Shown one piece after another: positions 24,158-39,600 of a stretch of 64,000 bases of DNA. Below the pieces are notes generated by a model. The model searched no databases, had not been told where the DNA came from, and saw only the letters and a program-made list of their open reading frames with translations. This DNA is from Wuchereria bancrofti (taxonomy: Eukaryota; Nematoda; Chromadorea; Rhabditida; Onchocercidae): contig SSBO01000003.1 in assembly GCA_005281725.1 (NCBI GenBank), positions 8,089,621-8,153,620 of the forward strand. The letters run 5' to 3'. The translations under genes and the position numbers were made by a program. Each line of letters begins with the position of its first letter. Within the stretch, counting starts at the first letter, position 1.

Positions 24158-27100
24158 CGTCATTATCATTATTATTAGCATTATTTTGATTATAAAATTG
24201 TCATTATTCTTAATTACTACAGGCTGTTATTACTGTCATCTGTGATCTAATATTTTGTTAATTATAAGATAAATTTAATTATTTCAATTTTTTCTTTTTC
24301 CACCCGATAAAATGCAAAGTGGATGAAAAGCGTTATAAACTGAAACAGAGCGCATATCTTATCGTATTGAATAAATTTATAAATTTTAATGCTAAATTTT
24401 AAAATAAATTTTGTTCTGTTTGCTTTTTTATTTCATTGCAAAATTAATGGTGAAGCGTTTCAGTCATGGAAAAGCCACTACACTGCACTTTTTTGTAATT
24501 AAAAATTTTATTACTGTGTCTTTTGTCAGTAATTTATTTATTTAATTAAAGATGAGATGGCATAAATCAAAAAGACTATGTCAATTTTAATGGCTACTAT
24601 TGACGTTAATTAAACTTTAACACTGAACTTAAGTAGTGGAAGTTAAGTAATAAATTGATGATTGTAATGCATTAAAATGTTTTTTACATTAAATTCTTAA
24701 TGACAAACTTTACGATCCTTACAAATATTTCATTCAATTTTTTGAAATTAACACAATTATTAGACGTTAGACATTAAATTGAAAAATATTAGAACTTTTT
24801 GAAAATAAATTATTAGATACTATTAGACATATGGCATATCGAGATTAAATTTTGGTATAATTTATGATTTATATATGCAAAAAAAAACTGCTATGACGAG
24901 ATTACATCTATCATATCGCTGTGTGATTATCACAAGTAAGCATCATTATCGCTTGTTGTTAGCTAATTAAGACTATATTTCCATCGTGAAATACTAAAAT
25001 TTTCAAGTAATCATTGCCTTGTACTTATTATTGCTATTTGTTTAGCCATTGAAACATACAATTTGATATTTCAGAATTATATGCTTCACAACATTTGGTC
25101 AAATCATAATATTAAGTCTCAAAAATTGTCGCTAATGTTATACTTATTAAGTCATACTGAAAAAAACAGAGAGCTAACTAAGATTACGAAATCATATCGT
25201 TTCGTTATCTTAAACAATAAATAAATTGAGTAATTAAATAATTAATAATTTAACAATAATAGAAATGTAATAATAATAATAATAACAACAACAAATGATA
25301 ATAAATACAACAAATTTACATTAACAAATACGAGAAAAATTTACCTTATTTAAGTAGTTTCTTTATTTGAATGCAAATTTTTCATTTTGACAAATAATAT
25401 TAATTGGATCGCAATTTAAACTTAAATTCATCACTTGGACAATATTTTAATTGTGTTTTTTGGCATCAATTTATATTTATTGCAATTATTTATAGCACAA
25501 TGATGTAAATATGAAATTCATTTAGTAAATTTTTCAAATTTTCATTAATTCTTTGCGTTCCCTTCAACATATCAAAAAGCACAATCTTTTTCTGTTGATC
25601 TGAGTTTACCAAGCAAAATGCACTAAAAGCATTTAAATTTTTTGTTCTTTAAGTTTAACTTTCATTGTTAAATCTAAGTTTACTTCGAGATAAAAATTTA
25701 ACGAATGCTTGTAAAAAAATCTTTAAATTCTGTTAGCTTTCCATCCCAGAATTTTAAATCTTTGATTATATATGATTGAAAATTTGTGAAGTAATTTTCA
25801 AATTCTCTTATCACATCAATAATTACCTATCAAAGCTTCAACAATTCTATTTTTTTCACATTCTTTATTTTGAGCATAAAAATTTACAATTTCATGTGCA
25901 TTTTTGGCATGCATATATAATTAATTTACTGATTGAGAGGAGGATAGGATTGCCAATCTTTGGTTTGAATTGTGAACAATTTTAAAAATTGAAAAAATCC
26001 AAAAAAAAAAATGGTTAAAATTTAAATGTCAAAATGTAAATCAAATTTTAAATTGCAACAAAAATTAGAATTTAAAAGGTAAAAAAAAAATTGCTAAAAA
26101 TTGCATGAAATTAACATGCAATTTCTATTGAAAACAAAGCAATGACAAGGCGCAAAGAAGGAAGAAGCAGCATAAAATCAAATTGGAAATATCCGAGAGA
26201 AACCATTAAACGTGATGAAATTGCGCTGTTGTCACACATCTCAAATAGGACATTAAGCCCAATGAGGCGCCGAGTGATGCATTTATAGTGTGACGGGTTT
26301 AATTTAATTTATAAGTTAAGTGCTATTGAGTTCGATGCTAAAGTAGTGATGTGTTTGCTGAATGAAGAATAAAAGTTATCCCTGTCATAGCAATTGCTGA
26401 GATGACACAATTCCTCGTTTCTGACAGCACTTCCTTCCCTTTTATCTGAAAAATGGTTATTGTTTACTAGTTAGTAGTCTTCTTACCTACCCAAACATTC
26501 CTATAAAATGTTTACTATTCGGGCATATTATCTAAATATTACTAGCATTGTTTACTAGCATATCTTAACAACAATCTTACATGTATGCAACTCTAATTAA
26601 CATCATTATTTATCCTAATAGGGTTCAAAGTTCACGTATCTCATTTCACGTTTTTTCATGCATTGTGGATTATATGAAGGAAAGAATAAAATACTTGATA
26701 TGGTGAATTAGAGAGACAATGAAAATGAAGAAACGCTAGAGATCGATATAATAACAAAAGAGTGCACGATAGATGGAAGAGACGGTTAAAGATAGTGGAG
26801 CAGAATGGAAAACAATATGCAATATCTAATGTGAGACTGAAGGTAGAAGTAAGAGATGGAGGGAACGAGAGTTGTTTACGAATAGTTGGATGGAGGGTAG
26901 ACAAGAACTAGAAGACTTAAGTTTGGGATCATTACTGATGGATTTTGCATTGTTTAATTTATTTCGGATTTTCGACTTAAAATTTAGCCATTTGGTTTTT
27001 CATTTCTTTTTTTTTTACATTTATGTGTAATGCTTATTGCTAGAAATTGACGTACGATGATGTCACGTTTTAAATTTTACATGTATATATGTGATAAGAA

Positions 27101-27168
27101 AGCTTCACTGCTACATATATGTGACAGTGTTATATATAATAAGGTAAATTTCAGATAAAACGAATCTA

Positions 27169-30250
<3,082 letters not shown>

Positions 30251-32084
30251 TCATGACTTCCTCCGTTTTCAAATTGGTGTATTATTTTTTTTTCATGTTT
30301 TTCCTTTATCTATTTTCACAAAACATATTGATGCTAATAATTTTTTTTTCCATCCCCTTATGTTTGAAGAAATTTGAAAATCATTACTTTTATTTACGAC
30401 ACGGAATGATATAAAATGATACATTATGAAGATGTTCTGTATAAATGCGAGAATTATTTTGAATATTAAATGGTAACTGTAATTAGCACATTTGAGTTCT
30501 CCCGCGACATTTATTTTATTTAGAATTTACATGATATATAGAAATAATGCAGTGATAGCGTCGGAATAGTGTTGAAATCTTCAGCATCGTACTACGTTGG
30601 TGGGTAAAAATCAGATTGTCCATCACACACGGCCCCTCAATGTAACACTCATTTTGAGACTACTTAAATAAATAAATAAACAAATATATATTTTATATTT
30701 ACTCATATATGTTTTATATATACTTGTGTATTATATATATAGTTTTGACCTTTTTGTAACTGTAACGAAAAATTATAAGTCAAATTCAATTTAATATAAC
30801 AATTATATGAGACTGCCTTACTAGACTTGTCGGTGTTTTACATTATTCTACCTTTTTTCTTAATTTCATCAATACTTTTGCGAAGTCGCCTCCAGCTAAT
30901 GTTAACCTATAGAAAGTTTACTAAAATCTATCAAGTTGCTCACTAAGCTTAATTTTTTTTTTTTTTTGCAGTTGCATATTTTTAGTCTTGACAGTATTAC
31001 TTTTAATTTGAACGATTCTTATATATAAAGCTTTCGATCTTTCAAAACTGTGTGATACAAATGAAAATGTCATTAATCATATTATTTCTATCCTTGATAT
31101 ATGTAAGCTTATTTATTATTTAAGTTATACATATATTATCTCTCTTAAAGTATACCACTCTTCAGAATTGTCATCTCTAATTCTTGTGCATACTTTTATA
31201 GACCGAGTACAATCGTCACGTCCATTTATTATCTTTATAGTTTGTGTTTTATTGCAAGAACCAATATTTTCTGGTTTCTTTTACATTTGGTAATAAATCA
31301 GTTAAAGTTCTTTTCTTTTGTTGGATAGAATCGATGAACTTTCTGTTAACATTTTAAACGATCCATTAATTTACTGGTTTTTATGGTGAACTCATTCTCA
31401 TTCAGACATAAATTAGTACAACCAAACAACAAACATCCGCAGGGAAAGGTTTTCTTTTGTCAAATTGAATGAATTATATTTATTGATATTGCATTTTAGG
31501 GTTATGGTTTATTGTAATTAATTATTCTAAGAATTATTATCCATCAATAAAATCAACTTTGAATGAATTTATGTGCTGAACCTGTGACAATGTAGTCAAT
31601 GGGATTTCATTTTTTTTCTTTTTTATTTTTTTGTTTAGATATTCATCGAGATGTCAAGTATGATAAACAATTTCGTCTTTTTTCTTTGTCGCATAATGCT
31701 AAAATCTTGGGACCTGATAATTCGAAAATCTTTCTGATTGATTTAATTTTCCAACTGATTGATTTCGTTTAATTATGAAGATATTTAATAGAAAATGAAT
31801 AACTGGAGGAAAATTAATGTTATGAGAAGAGACTGTGTATGTATGTGTGACGTTTAATTTTGCTGTGATTGGGAAACAAGATTTTAATCAAAACTGGAAA
31901 ATTTTTATGGATATATTACAAAATGTTAGTTACTTATTGCCTACATTAGGAAAAAAAAATCGCAAAAAATAGTGATAGGAAGAAGGGGAGAAAGAGAGAG
32001 AGTGGGAGAAGTTATCAGTTTTATCACTTATTATCATTGTATACTCACTTTTCTAGTGATCAATTACTTATAATTCTAGAAATA
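30251..32084. other. Intergenic region between zinc-finger and MKRN2OS-like genes
   Basis: About 1.8 kb. The first 400 bases are probably the 3' UTR of the zinc-finger gene and include a less AT-rich island at about 30550-30650 followed by an AAATAAATAAATAAAC run that offers AATAAA signals near 30666. The remainder is AT-rich with short homopolymers. No coding exon is supported. Confidence 0.55.
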
Positions 32085-33431
32085 ATGAAACCATTACTTA
32101 TGATACATAATATCTGTGATTGGTGTTGCATAACAAAATCATCAATTATTGGATGTAAATTATGTCCAAAATGTGCCATGCAAATTACTCCTAATAATTC
32201 ACAAATTATTTTACTACCAAATCCATTTTGTTCTACAACTACTGGACACTGTTGTATTTTATTAAAGCCATCTATAAATTCATTCAATAAGTTAGTTTTC
32301 ACTTTTTTTCTTTTTAATATAAACTGTTATATATGTAATATTTCACAATGCTATCCATTTTTCATTAAATACAATTGCAAATTTGAATTTTTTAATATTT
32401 GTTTTTAAATTTTTTAAGTTATGAAAAGAATTAATATTGTTAGATTTATCCTTCTTTTTTAATGTTTTATATCAACATATTTACAGTGTAATTAATTATT
32501 TGAAATTTTCTTGTAATCATTTTAATCTTTTATTTGTTTATATTTTTTTCTAGTAAAAAAAGTTTTAATATAATATTGGAATTTATATAGATATAAACTG
32601 GGCGATGATCTTCATATTGGTTTATCGAATTCAAAAGGTTTCGTGTTTTCTTATACCACTAATGGCATAATAATTGAATCATTATGGAATGATTCTCTGT
32701 GTATTTATCAATTCGCTGATAACGAAATGTATGATAAAAGGATGAAAACATTTGTTAAGAAGTACTACAGCCAATTTAGCCGTCAAGTTTGTTTTATTAT
32801 CCATTTTGAAAGAAATTAAAAAAAAAAATCACTTTCATTTATTTCTTCTTTTTTTTCTCTCAAAATATCTCAATCTTAAAAGTTATAAAGAAAAAATGAA
32901 GTTGAAATTTTTCAATTGAAATTGTAAATATTAGTGAAATTTATTTGATCAAATTTATTCCGATGAGATTAACGATTGTGGTGAAATACTAAGAAATACA
33001 TTCTTAGAAACTTGAATAAAATGATAATAAAATGATAATTTTAATGAAATAATAAAATGAAATAAATTATATTAGTGAGGTGAAATTTAGGTAGAACTAT
33101 CGAATCGTTCATAGAATCATATTTTGAATAAAATTGTGGTTCCGGTTTTGACGCTACCGGAAAGCATGTTATTATGAGAAATAAATAAATGATAATAATA
33201 AAATTATTGTTAAATATGATTTATTTGCAGTATTATGACAAAAGGAATTGGAATTGTTATGATTTTGTTGTGGAATTTTTGCTTGATATCGGTATGTTGA
33301 AACGTACGACGCACGTGAAAGAACAATTCGTTACAGAATACGTTTGCAAAGCGTTACAGAGAGTACTTCGTTATTACAATCTTTTGAATAGATTATCACA
33401 ATCCAAAGCTAATTATCTTACATTATCGTAA
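32085..33431 (+). CDS. MKRN2 opposite strand protein-like (DUF4796) protein
   Basis: Member of the family of vertebrate MKRN2OS, whose function is not established. Exons: 32085-32290, 32591-32786, 33231-33431; 200 aa, close to the vertebrate length. Matches along the whole length, recalled from the family: a Cys-rich N terminus (ICDWCC then GCKLCPKC, like RCCPLC), LPNPFCSTTTGHCCILLKP (like IANPFTNGHQEKCSFLLRP), DDLHIGLSNSKGFVFSYTTNG (residue run split across a conserved H-x-G block) and YDKRNWNCYDFVVEFL (like YEDNHHNCYSYALTFI), then EQFVTEYV and a C-terminal YYNLLNRL helix. The Cys pairs could bind zinc (inference). The start is ambiguous: an in-frame ATG at 32037 would add 16 residues. I chose 32085 because the family similarity begins just after it. 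Confidence 0.85.
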
Positions 33432-34635
33432 TTTTGCTAATTGTTTTCTTTTTTTTTTTTTTCTTTTAGACATTTAAGAAGATTTATTTGATCATTTTAC
33501 AAATATGATCAAAAATTTTCTCTTTAACTTGTATAAACATATACTGTAAATGATTACAATTATTACAATTATCTTTATAAATATCGAAAAACATTCAAAA
33601 TTTAATCGAAATCAAACATGAAATCTTCTTCCATGTAATTAGATCATGTAATAGTAAAGAGTTTTATTCTTGTTTTAATTAAAAGTTTTCTTTTTTTTTA
33701 CTATAATAACTTACATAAAAAATAGTAAAGTAGTTAGATGATGTAATGAGGAATATATTTTGTAAAAAAGAAAAACAAATGAAATGATATTGTCACAGTT
33801 GGATCATGTAATAATCAAAAAGTTTCATTCTTGTTTTAATTACAAAAAAAAAATTTTTTTTTAACTGTAATAATGGCAGCATTTAATGTGTCAGTGCCGG
33901 GGAATATTATTGCAATCAGTAAAAGTGATGATATATGGTAATTAAATTTTGTTTTTTATACACAGATGTGTGTATGTGTATGTATTTATATCAATAATGA
34001 TTGTATACATTAATGATTGGTTTAATTCAACTATATAAGCATAAAAAGAAATAATTGGTTATGGTTTTTATAGTATTAATAAAGATAATATTATTTTTGT
34101 GCAAATGTGTTATATCATTAAATCTATTCAACTATTTATATGTGTTAATGTTATTGCATTTGAGTTTAAAAAAAAAAAAGGAAAAAGGAAGAAAATAAGA
34201 AAGATTAAAATTATAATGGCATAGATCAATTTAATCTAATCCTTTATAAATCATTCGAAAAACTTTCATTAATTTAATAAATGTGCCAAAGTAAAATCAC
34301 TAATTTATTTAAATGGGAATAAATTTTGCATTGCGTGGCCTCCTCATGCGTTCACGTTCACGTAATTTTGAGACTCGGCGTTAATGCTTAGACAGACGTT
34401 TTACTTTCTTATTTGTTACTTTCATTTACGTCTTTTCCACACACATTTTGCAATGTAATATTTCATCCGTTTGAAATTTTTTTTTTTCAAAAAATTAAAA
34501 GGAATTTTATAACACAGTTTAATGTTTATTTTAAATTATGTATATGTGTATAATTATATACATTTAAATTATAAATTTTCTAATTATGTTATAATTATGT
34601 ATATTTAAATTGTAATTTAATTTACAGCTTAAATA
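33432..34635. other. Intergenic region with a degenerate repeat and a less AT-rich island
   Basis: About 1.2 kb. An imperfect direct repeat of roughly 45 bp (GATCATGTAATA...ATTCTTGTTTTAATTA) occurs at about 33642 and 33802, with a weaker third piece near 33735. A GC-richer island at about 34328-34400, about 240-300 bases before the next start codon, includes CACGTTCACG and may be promoter sequence. No exon is supported. Confidence 0.55.
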
Positions 34636-35970
34636 ATGGCAGAAAGTTTAGAAGGAAGCAAAGATATGGATTGTGATAAAAAGATGGATTCGTTAGGTTA
34701 TTCCAAGGAACAGGTTTCTTTTCTTTTCTTTTTATTTCCTTTTTTCTTTCTTTTTTTCCCAAATTGATCACTGTTTTTTGTAGTGTTGTGTTTTCTGAAG
34801 TTGCTTTTTTTGTGGCAAATTTTGGAACTGTGAGAGTATTTTATCGAATTTCACTGCTGTTATTTTTTCCTGCTTTTTTTTTCTTGCTCTTGAAATGTTA
34901 TAATATGATATGGCTTAGTAAGTAAATAAGTGATACTTTCCAGTTCGATAAATTTATTCATGATTATCGTGAATTAGCTGAATCGTCCATGAATAACTCA
35001 TATGAAAGTGATACTCCAATAGATATTGCATTGAAAAAGGATTTCATTAATGCAGAAAGAAAATTGAGGAAAACTTTTTATACCATCAAAAAGTATGTCC
35101 AGTTTATAATTTGTTATCACGTTTCTTTCACGTGTGTGTTATTAACAGTTGTGAAAGAATGTAGAAGTTACGTAAAATATCATTTATTTGCTTATTTAAT
35201 ATAATAGTACTGGAATGTTGACTAAAAAATGTTGTAGTTTTTGTATGGAATATAGTATTTTAATACGATGTAGTTGTACAGGCTGTAGAATAATGAAGCT
35301 GAATTTTCTATGGATAACTTGTATGAAGTAATATTTCAATTTTTTAAAGTCATTTCTTGCACAATGTAGGCATCAGTGTTAGTAGGTAAGCTTGAGAAGA
35401 ATTTAAGGAAATGTATAAGAGCTTTGTAACTACATTTTCGTTGTCCTAATTTTTTAAAATTATTTTCTTATTACGAAATAAATTGATTATTTTTAGATTA
35501 CCCAAGGCAAAGAATTTAGATGAATTGTATTTGCGTGTCGAATCCATGCTAGAAATTTTTAAAACGGTAAGACTACTTCATCTGTGGATTAGATAACATG
35601 CAAAAAGCTGGAAATTAGTCACCAGCCGTCGTTTTTTTTTACTCAGTAGCTTAATGTGAGATCTACTTTCAGGATTAGATATAATTATAGAAGGTATCTG
35701 ATTCATTTTTAGTTAGAAATTGTAAAAGAGGATAGTAAAGAAGAGTTCAGTCTTGACAATGTGTCTCTACCGGAGTACGATGCTGCGGATATCGAATTAC
35801 TGCTTGGCAAAGAGTTTGCGCCGGCGCAAGTAACGCATAAAAATGGTTTATCAAAATTTAACGACAAACTACGAGAGAAAATTATTCAGAATATCCAACT
35901 GGCTAAAATTCTATTGCAAGAGTGTGATGAAACTGTGCTTTCATATCGGGAAAGAGGTGACTGTTACTGA
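34636..35970 (+). CDS. Unrecognised small charged, helical protein
   Basis: I do not recognise this protein. Exons: 34636-34713, 34944-35092, 35497-35566, 35713-35970; 184 aa, with phase kept across all three introns and standard GT/AG sites. It is rich in Lys, Glu and Asp, has no membrane segment or Cys motif, and most of it should be alpha-helical, for example LDELYLRVESMLEIFKTLE and the C-terminal LREKIIQNIQLAKILLQE. The N terminus (MAESLEGSKDMDCDKKMDSL) is likely disordered. The helical, charged make-up would suit a coiled-coil subunit of a complex, but that is only inference. A donor-like GTGACT lies just before the stop, so an alternative 3' exon is possible. TTTACAG 9 bases before the ATG could be a trans-splice or 5' intron acceptor. 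Confidence 0.75.
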
Positions 35971-36647
35971 TTTTGTACGGAGTTTTTGTAAGCCTTATTA
36001 AAAATTTCCCAATCACAAGTTGTTCTTTTTTTAAATGGTGTTTAGTCGTATTTTTCTGTGATTATGGAGGTCAGTAAGTGATTTTTTTTCCAGTTCTTCG
36101 TAGTATGCAGCTGTAAAACAAATCATAGAATTTTTGCCGGGATCATGGCACAAACCAAGGCATATCCCTCTATTGAACGAATTCATTCATCTTTCGCTTT
36201 TCCGGCAAGTCCTTTGTCAATAATTCCTTAATATATGAAGATTCGTATTCCATAAACTTAGGATTGAATTAGACAGTTTATTGGTTTTCCACTTTTCTTG
36301 TGCTTTCTATCCATTCAGTTACTTTAGTGTTAATATTTAATTATTGTTTCGTTTAAAGTAAGTTATTCCTCTTCCAGGTTGACCACCAATTTGTTAATTT
36401 TTCCGGAGCTGCAACACCGAGAATGTACTTTATATGCCATACATATGAAATATTTGTGAACATTTTGATTTCATTAAAAATTGTCTGTTGTTTTGATTAA
36501 TTGAAACGCAGAGAATGTATTTGATGAAATTTTAAATAAAATCTTACAAAAATATGTAATTTTCCATTTCAGAATGATAGTAACAAAAATATTCTTGTTA
36601 TAAAGCAACATTTATATTAATATCATAATATCATCAATGAAATGTTA
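35971..36647. other. Convergent 3' intergenic region
   Basis: The 677 bp between the stops of two convergent genes. The first 480 bases are less AT-rich than usual and probably 3' UTR of the upstream gene, with AAATAAAATC near 36534 as a candidate poly(A) signal. No coding exon is supported. Confidence 0.55.
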
Positions 36648-39600
36648 TCACCGGACGGGTTTTGATAGTTCTTCAAAACATTTGCATTCAGTTGTTCCAT
36701 TTGGAGCTGTTCTAGAAGCATACACATAGCAGTAGCCACCTTCTAATCCCTGTAAAATCATTGCTATGATTATTATTATAACGAAAAAGAAATTAATTTC
36801 GGTCATAAAATTTATGATACACTTAAAATTTATGATAAAAAGATATTTTGTTTCATCGCAAATATTAGCTTAGATGAATGTTTTATCTTTGAAATTAATA
36901 TTATGAAATTTCAAGAAGAAATGTAGAGCATTTTTATTTTTTCTGAAATCATTCTATGCAATGCATCATAATATTAAAATATTCTAAAGCTAGTGCATAT
37001 ATGTTTACAGCATTATCTATTTTCTTTTTTGCATTTGAAAATAATTTTGATAAAGTTATTAACAACATAATAGATTCTCTTTCTTTTAAAATATAAAAGG
37101 GAAGATAATGTAATTTGGAAAAGAATAATTTGATGAATGGAAGTGGTAATATTTACATAAATTATCAGTTAATTTGTACATACGTATAAAATATGGAATG
37201 TTTGTTAATACTTTGACCTTTGACTCCATTAAAAGTTTTATCTCTTGTTTTGATGTTAATTGAAAGATGATAAATGTGCTTTACATTTCAAAAAAGAGAG
37301 AAATAGTGGAAAGAAAAGCGAAAAAGAAAAAGAAAAGATAAATGAATGTAATAGTGTTGTTTGTTATCATTATCATTAAATTCAGATAGCTAGTTGTTTG
37401 CCTGTTCATTTCTTTTTTTTTTTTGATTTTCTTTTTCTTCTCTAAAATTCAAATGTATTTATTCATTGTATACTTTTATTTTGGTTATTAAATCAAATGA
37501 TAAAATAAAATAGATGAATAGGTAAAGCTTATAGTAAAATTTTATAATATTTCAAAAGGGTTTGAAATTGATGGATATATATGTGAAATTTTAAGAAAGT
37601 ATATGCAAAATTGTTATAGTATAGCATGAAATAGGTAAAGTTTTTAGAATTTTTAACAATTTTATGCTTTATGTTAATTACATATTCATTGGATAACTTT
37701 TTGATCTATCATTTTAGAGTGTAATTTGAAAAAGAATGAATAATGTCTAAGAAATTTCCTGAAATTTTATTTCCGTTGAAATAAAAATAAATTTTTCGAT
37801 TCAGTAAATAAACATTTCTCTACCTTTTTTTTCCTCTTTTCTAAATATATATTAAAAGAAATATGAGTGACTCATTTTGGAGGAATTAATGAGGTATGAA
37901 TAATATTAGCTGAACGTGTTTTCTCAGGTAAAAAAAAAAAATATTAAAATTTCAATGTCACATTAGTAATTTTTCTTGGATGCTTCATTTCTCGAAAGTA
38001 CCATTTGAAATAGATAAATAGGAAGTATGAAAATTAAAATTATGTCTAAAGTGTATTAAGAGGAAGAAAAGTGATATGTGTAGTGATAAGATTAAAGATA
38101 AATTCTTATAATGATACTGTGATATGATCAATGATAATTGTGATGATTAGAGAAATTAATGGATGAATAAGATAGTTTTTTATGCAGATAAAAGAATTTT
38201 CATTAATCACTACTATATTTCACTTTAATTTCAATTTCGATTTTTTTTTTATTTTTGAAAAAGAAAATTTGACTATTAATTGTGATTAGATTAGAGAATT
38301 ATGATAAGAATTTGAGTTTTTTTTATTTCAAAAAAACAGATGAAATGAAATTAAACGGATAGCATGAAAAAGTAAAATATTCATTCATATACTGATAAAT
38401 AAATGATAAATTTTAAATTAAGCTTTGTTAAATTCAATTAGGTTGATAGAAATTATTGAAAGCATTTATTTATATTTGTTGGTATTATTTTAATGTTTCA
38501 TACAAAAAAGAAAACATCAAAAATATTTCTGTATCAAATTAAGACTAAATAGAAACGAAAAGTATTATAAATAATTATAAGATATATTTATGACATTGCT
38601 GGTGAAAAGTAAAATGCTAAAATTATGCTTACATTTAAAGCCAATCATATTTTACAAATTATATAACATTTAAAAATAAATGAAATGAAAAAAAAAAACA
38701 ATAAAAAGAATGCTAATATATAAATTATAAAAAATTTGCAATAAATAAATATCAAAAAAATTTCATTTTAATAATATATTATAATCATAATTTTATAACA
38801 TTTTTTTTTTAATTAATTAAAAAGAATTTTTTTTTTAAATTATAATATATTATTTTTTTAAAATTATTTTAAAATTCTTAAATTTCAAAAAGATAAAAAA
38901 AAAAAAACATTTTATACTTACTCGTTTAATGCAATATTCATTGCATATTTTTTGTATTCGTTTACATATGCTACCATTAAGTGGCATTTTATATTGATAA
39001 CACGAACAGGTGAAATCGTGTCCATCCCAAATGGAACAATGACCATACCAATATGAATCTTGTTTACATAATTCATCGCATGCTTGATGATCCGATAAAT
39101 TACATCCAAATCTAAAAACTTTTCTTTTCTTTTTGCTTTCAAAATTTAATATTTAAAAATTAATTTATTTTCATATTTCTTCTTATTATCAATTTTTGTT
39201 TTTTTTATTTGTAATTTTCTTTCTTATTTTTTTTTTTTTTTAGTTATCAAATTAATAAAATTTTTGGAATTTTTGCTTTTATTTTCTTTATTGTTAAATT
39301 AATAAAATTTTTGTGAATTTTTTCCTTTTTTGTTATTTTTTCTATTGTTAAATAAATAATCATCCATTCAAATTTATTCCTTTAAGAAAAAAAGAAAAGA
39401 AAGCTATTAAATTTAATTTATTTTAATTCATTCCTTTTTTTTTTCTTAGTTCTCACATCTTTTTATTTTGATAAAAATTATTGAATCAAAAATTTCAATT
39501 ATATTATATCATACATACATACACGTATGTACACAAAAAGTTTTTTCAACTCTTCAAAAAAAAAGTGATTTGAAATTTGCCCGAATTTTTTTTTATTAAA

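Larger units (their letters stand above)
20214..27168. other. About 7 kb gene-poor AT-rich intergenic region
   Basis: No multi-exon gene could be built on either strand. Contents: many A or T homopolymers, a CT run at about 22300-22328, a GA run at about 22922-22944, a TAT run at about 24130-24157, and a 28-bp-spaced duplication of a GAAGAACAATTTAG motif at 21270 and 21298. Less repetitive islands lie at about 23238-23453 (open frame of 71 codons), 23846-24080, 26140-26290 (open frame of 48 codons, less AT-rich) and 26650-26930 (purine-rich + strand). None has recognisable protein content. The last 1 kb probably contains the promoter of the zinc-finger gene. Confidence 0.6.

Noticed and set aside
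23846..24178. 110-codon frame ending in poly-Tyr
   Set aside because: The 3' third is the TAT microsatellite and the rest has no recognisable family or splice-linked partner. A chance frame is more likely.
26656..26904. 82-codon - strand frame
   Set aside because: It is the pyrimidine-rich complement of the purine-rich block, giving Ser/Leu/Phe-rich content without family similarity.
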